Assembly: GCA_025351065.1 (NCBI GenBank)
Contig: JANXWQ010000094.1
Location: forward strand, 1 to 7,370
DNA from: Chthoniobacter sp.
Lineage (GTDB): Bacteria > Verrucomicrobiota > Verrucomicrobiia > Chthoniobacterales > Chthoniobacteraceae
DNA: 7,370 nt
Direction of reading: 5' to 3'
Positions 5,907-7,370 of the stretch are shown piece by piece; the first letter of the stretch is position 1; the number at the start of each line of letters is the position of its first letter. The notes under the pieces are model-generated. The model was not told the origin of the DNA. It did not search any database and saw nothing but the letters and a program-made list of their open reading frames with translations. The position numbers and the translations under genes are program-made.

Positions 5907-6494
5907 ATGAAAACGACCAAACTCCTCCTCACCATCGCGGCGCTCTTGGCCGGACTCGCTTCAACCTCCGCGCTGGCGGGTGTGATCACTGGGATCACCA
6001 ATGTTACCTTCTCCGGCCCCGGTGGCACGGGGCTCGAAGGCCTCCCCGGTGGATGGCCTTCGGGGCTGACCGAGCCGGTGCTGGACTACACGGCGCTCGA
6101 TTACATCGACGTGGCCATTACGGTGGCTGGGCCGGGAACGTATCTCATCAACGAAGCGCCGGGCTTCGGCGCGGTGCGCAATCACACCGGGCTGACGTGG
6201 ACCGCCTTTGACCTGAAGGTGCAGGCGGGCAGCACCGGCACCTTCTCCCTCGACTGGACTGATGGAGGAAGCAATTTTTCGAGCATCGCGCAGACGCCGA
6301 CCGACATCTTTTTCTCCAGCGGTAGCGTCCCCAATAACAGCAGCAATTTTCAACCGTTCGGTCATTTCACGACGCCCAGCGCGGGAACTTTCACCGTGCG
6401 CGAAAAACCGAGCGCAGCACCGGAGCCGACGTCCCTCGCGCTCATCGGCCTAGGGGCCTGTGGGGCGGGGCTGATCCGCCGGCGCGTGCGGTAG
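5907..6494 (+). CDS. Exported PEP-CTERM sorting-domain protein, function unknown
   Basis: A 195-residue secreted protein. Residues 1-24 are a signal peptide (MKTTK, then a hydrophobic core, ending SALA before GVITG). The body (25-170) is rich in Gly, Thr, Ser, Asn and aromatic residues with alternating beta-like character and matches no enzyme family I know. The C-terminus is a classic PEP-CTERM signal: PEP at 172-174, a hydrophobic stretch 175-190 (SLALIGLGACGAGLI) and a basic end RRRVR. Such proteins are processed by an exosortase and are often surface or matrix components. I chose the ATG at 5907 because the signal peptide begins there; the same frame is open upstream to 5511, but that part is antisense to the methylase remnant. 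No clear Shine-Dalgarno. A cysteine (C185) inside the sorting helix is a small oddity. Confidence 0.9.
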   Translation: MKTTKLLLTIAALLAGLASTSALAGVITGITNVTFSGPGGTGLEGLPGGWPSGLTEPVLDYTALDYIDVAITVAGPGTYLINEAPGFGAVRNHTGLTWTAFDLKVQAGSTGTFSLDWTDGGSNFSSIAQTPTDIFFSSGSVPNNSSNFQPFGHFTTPSAGTFTVREKPSAAPEPTSLALIGLGACGAGLIRRRVR

Positions 6495-6730
6495 AGGAGA
6501 TTGGTTCCGTTCTCGTCTTCCGCCCTTGGCCGTGAAGTGCCGGCCGTTTCCGGCGGCGGCAGCAAAATGTCCGCCAGTTTTCACCGGAGAGGTGTGGTGC
6601 GTTACGCCTGCGCGGCGGCGGAAACGGCCTCTAATTTCCCTTCGACACGCCGATTGAATCGGCTACACCAAACGGCCCGCCGGAGCCCGGTCTCTGCGCG
6701 GGCTTCGTCGTCACCACCCGCCTTTCATCC
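6495..6730. other. Intergenic region with inverted repeats
   Basis: No gene was found in this 236-bp gap. GGCCGTTTCCG (6542-6552) and CGGAAACGGCC (6619-6629) form an 11-bp inverted repeat with a 66-nt interval. A tight 6-bp palindromic hairpin, GCCGAT / ATCGGC with a 3-nt loop, lies at 6649-6663, about 70 bp before the next start codon. Either could be a terminator stem for the PEP-CTERM gene or an operator/leader structure for the next gene. Neither has a T-run, so no assignment is made. Confidence 0.4.
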
Positions 6731-7370
6731 ATGAATCCACACCGCACCCGTCTCCTCACCGCCGCGCTCCTCGGCTTCTCCACGCTTTCCGCCTGCGCGG
6801 CAAATTGGTGGGAGGAAATGGATTACGGCCGCTTCCTCAGCGCCAGCTACTGCGATCTTTACACCAAGACCGTGGACGACCAAGGCAAGGAAAAGGAAGT
6901 GGAGGGCAAGAACACGCTCAACGGCGCGGAGCGTCTCGCCTGCAACAAGGGCATCGCGGTCAAACTCGGGGCGAAAGGCGACGGCGGCATGATTTTCGAC
7001 ACGGATCTGCTGCGGGTCTCTGGCGGCTGGACGGGCGGATGGCTGAAGTTCAAAGGTGTTGTTTTTGACGGAGGCCATGGGCCAATTCCATCTGCGGTCA
7101 ATGATGCGCAGGTTTATTTCGGCACCCGCCCGAGCACGCCCGGCTGGAGCAAGGGCGACGACCTCAAAGACCCGCGAAAACTCCCGACCGGCCCAGGCGC
7201 GGCGAAGGTGCCCTTTGGCCCGCTGCCGAAGGAGTGGGCGAAATATCGCGGGCTGTATCTGAGCGGCGACAACGTGGTTTTCGCCTACACCGTGGGCGAG
7301 GCCGTGCTGCTGGAGATGCCGGCGGAGGAAAAGGCGGGCGACCAGGTTTTGCTCACGCGCACTTTCAATG
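6731..7370 (+). CDS. DUF6797-domain protein with a lipoprotein-type signal peptide, 3' partial
   Basis: The frame is open from the ATG at 6731 to the last base: 213 complete codons, with the C-terminus outside the window. The start MNPHRTRLLTAALLGF leads into STLSAC, a good lipobox with C22 as the lipidated Cys, so the product should be exported and perhaps membrane-anchored. The following part carries blocks I associate with DUF6797: WWEEMDYGRFLSAS (26-39), NKGIAVKLG, FDTDLLRVSGGWTGGWLKF, GVVFDGGHGP, then TPGWSKGDDLKDPRKLP, PFGPLPKEWAKYRGLYLSGD and VVFAYTVGEAVLLEMP. In Verrucomicrobia and Planctomycetes this domain stands at the N-terminus of large secreted proteins, often with c-type heme or dehydrogenase-like domains; those would lie beyond the window. 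Substrate and role are unknown. No Shine-Dalgarno is visible before the ATG. Confidence 0.82.
   Translation, partial: MNPHRTRLLTAALLGFSTLSACAANWWEEMDYGRFLSASYCDLYTKTVDDQGKEKEVEGKNTLNGAERLACNKGIAVKLGAKGDGGMIFDTDLLRVSGGWTGGWLKFKGVVFDGGHGPIPSAVNDAQVYFGTRPSTPGWSKGDDLKDPRKLPTGPGAAKVPFGPLPKEWAKYRGLYLSGDNVVFAYTVGEAVLLEMPAEEKAGDQVLLTRTFN

Noticed and set aside
1..7370. A CRISPR array or phage-type attachment site
   Set aside because: No regularly spaced repeats, and no tRNA-end duplication or integrase gene in the window.

Overview
The window looks like a GC-rich chromosome segment from the Verrucomicrobia, most likely an Opitutales/Opitutaceae-type bacterium. This rests on the form of RpoA and L17, a PEP-CTERM protein, a DUF6797-type secreted protein found mainly in the Verrucomicrobia/Planctomycetes group, and start codons that mostly lack a clear Shine-Dalgarno. 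The lineage is inferred from recognised protein character, not from a search.

Left part (1-1944, + strand): the C-terminal three quarters of a thiamine-diphosphate-dependent 2-keto-acid decarboxylase (pyruvate/indolepyruvate decarboxylase family, 5' end outside the window). Six bases later comes a small multi-pass membrane protein of the DUF1345 family, so the two probably share a transcript. The gap to 2179 holds a long imperfect hairpin and no convincing gene.

Centre (2180-3807, - strand): the core rpoA-rplQ pair (RNA polymerase alpha subunit, then ribosomal protein L17), closed by a textbook intrinsic terminator at 2180-2213. The gene normally found upstream of rpoA, rpsD, is absent here. 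Upstream of rpoA are a 191-bp leader and then a damaged restriction-modification locus.

Right of centre (3999-5741, - strand): the most interesting part. A DNA methyltransferase gene of the kind that carries a C-terminal nuclease domain survives only as its two ends. The N-terminal piece (5445-5741) has the DPPF catalytic motif and stops after 98 residues. The C-terminal piece (3999-4527) has a PD-(D/E)xK-like nuclease domain and is broken again by an in-frame TAG. Between them, in the same orientation and in visibly less GC-rich DNA, lies an intact 294-codon gene for an Mrr-type (type IV, modification-dependent) restriction endonuclease. An exact 11-bp direct repeat flanks this insert. A methylase gene thus seems to have been gutted and its middle replaced by a nuclease of a family that attacks methylated DNA.

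Right end (5742-7370, + strand): a divergent intergenic region with a good -35 candidate, a 195-aa exported PEP-CTERM protein, a 236-bp gap with inverted repeats, and the N-terminal 213 residues of a probable lipoprotein with a DUF6797 domain that runs off the window.
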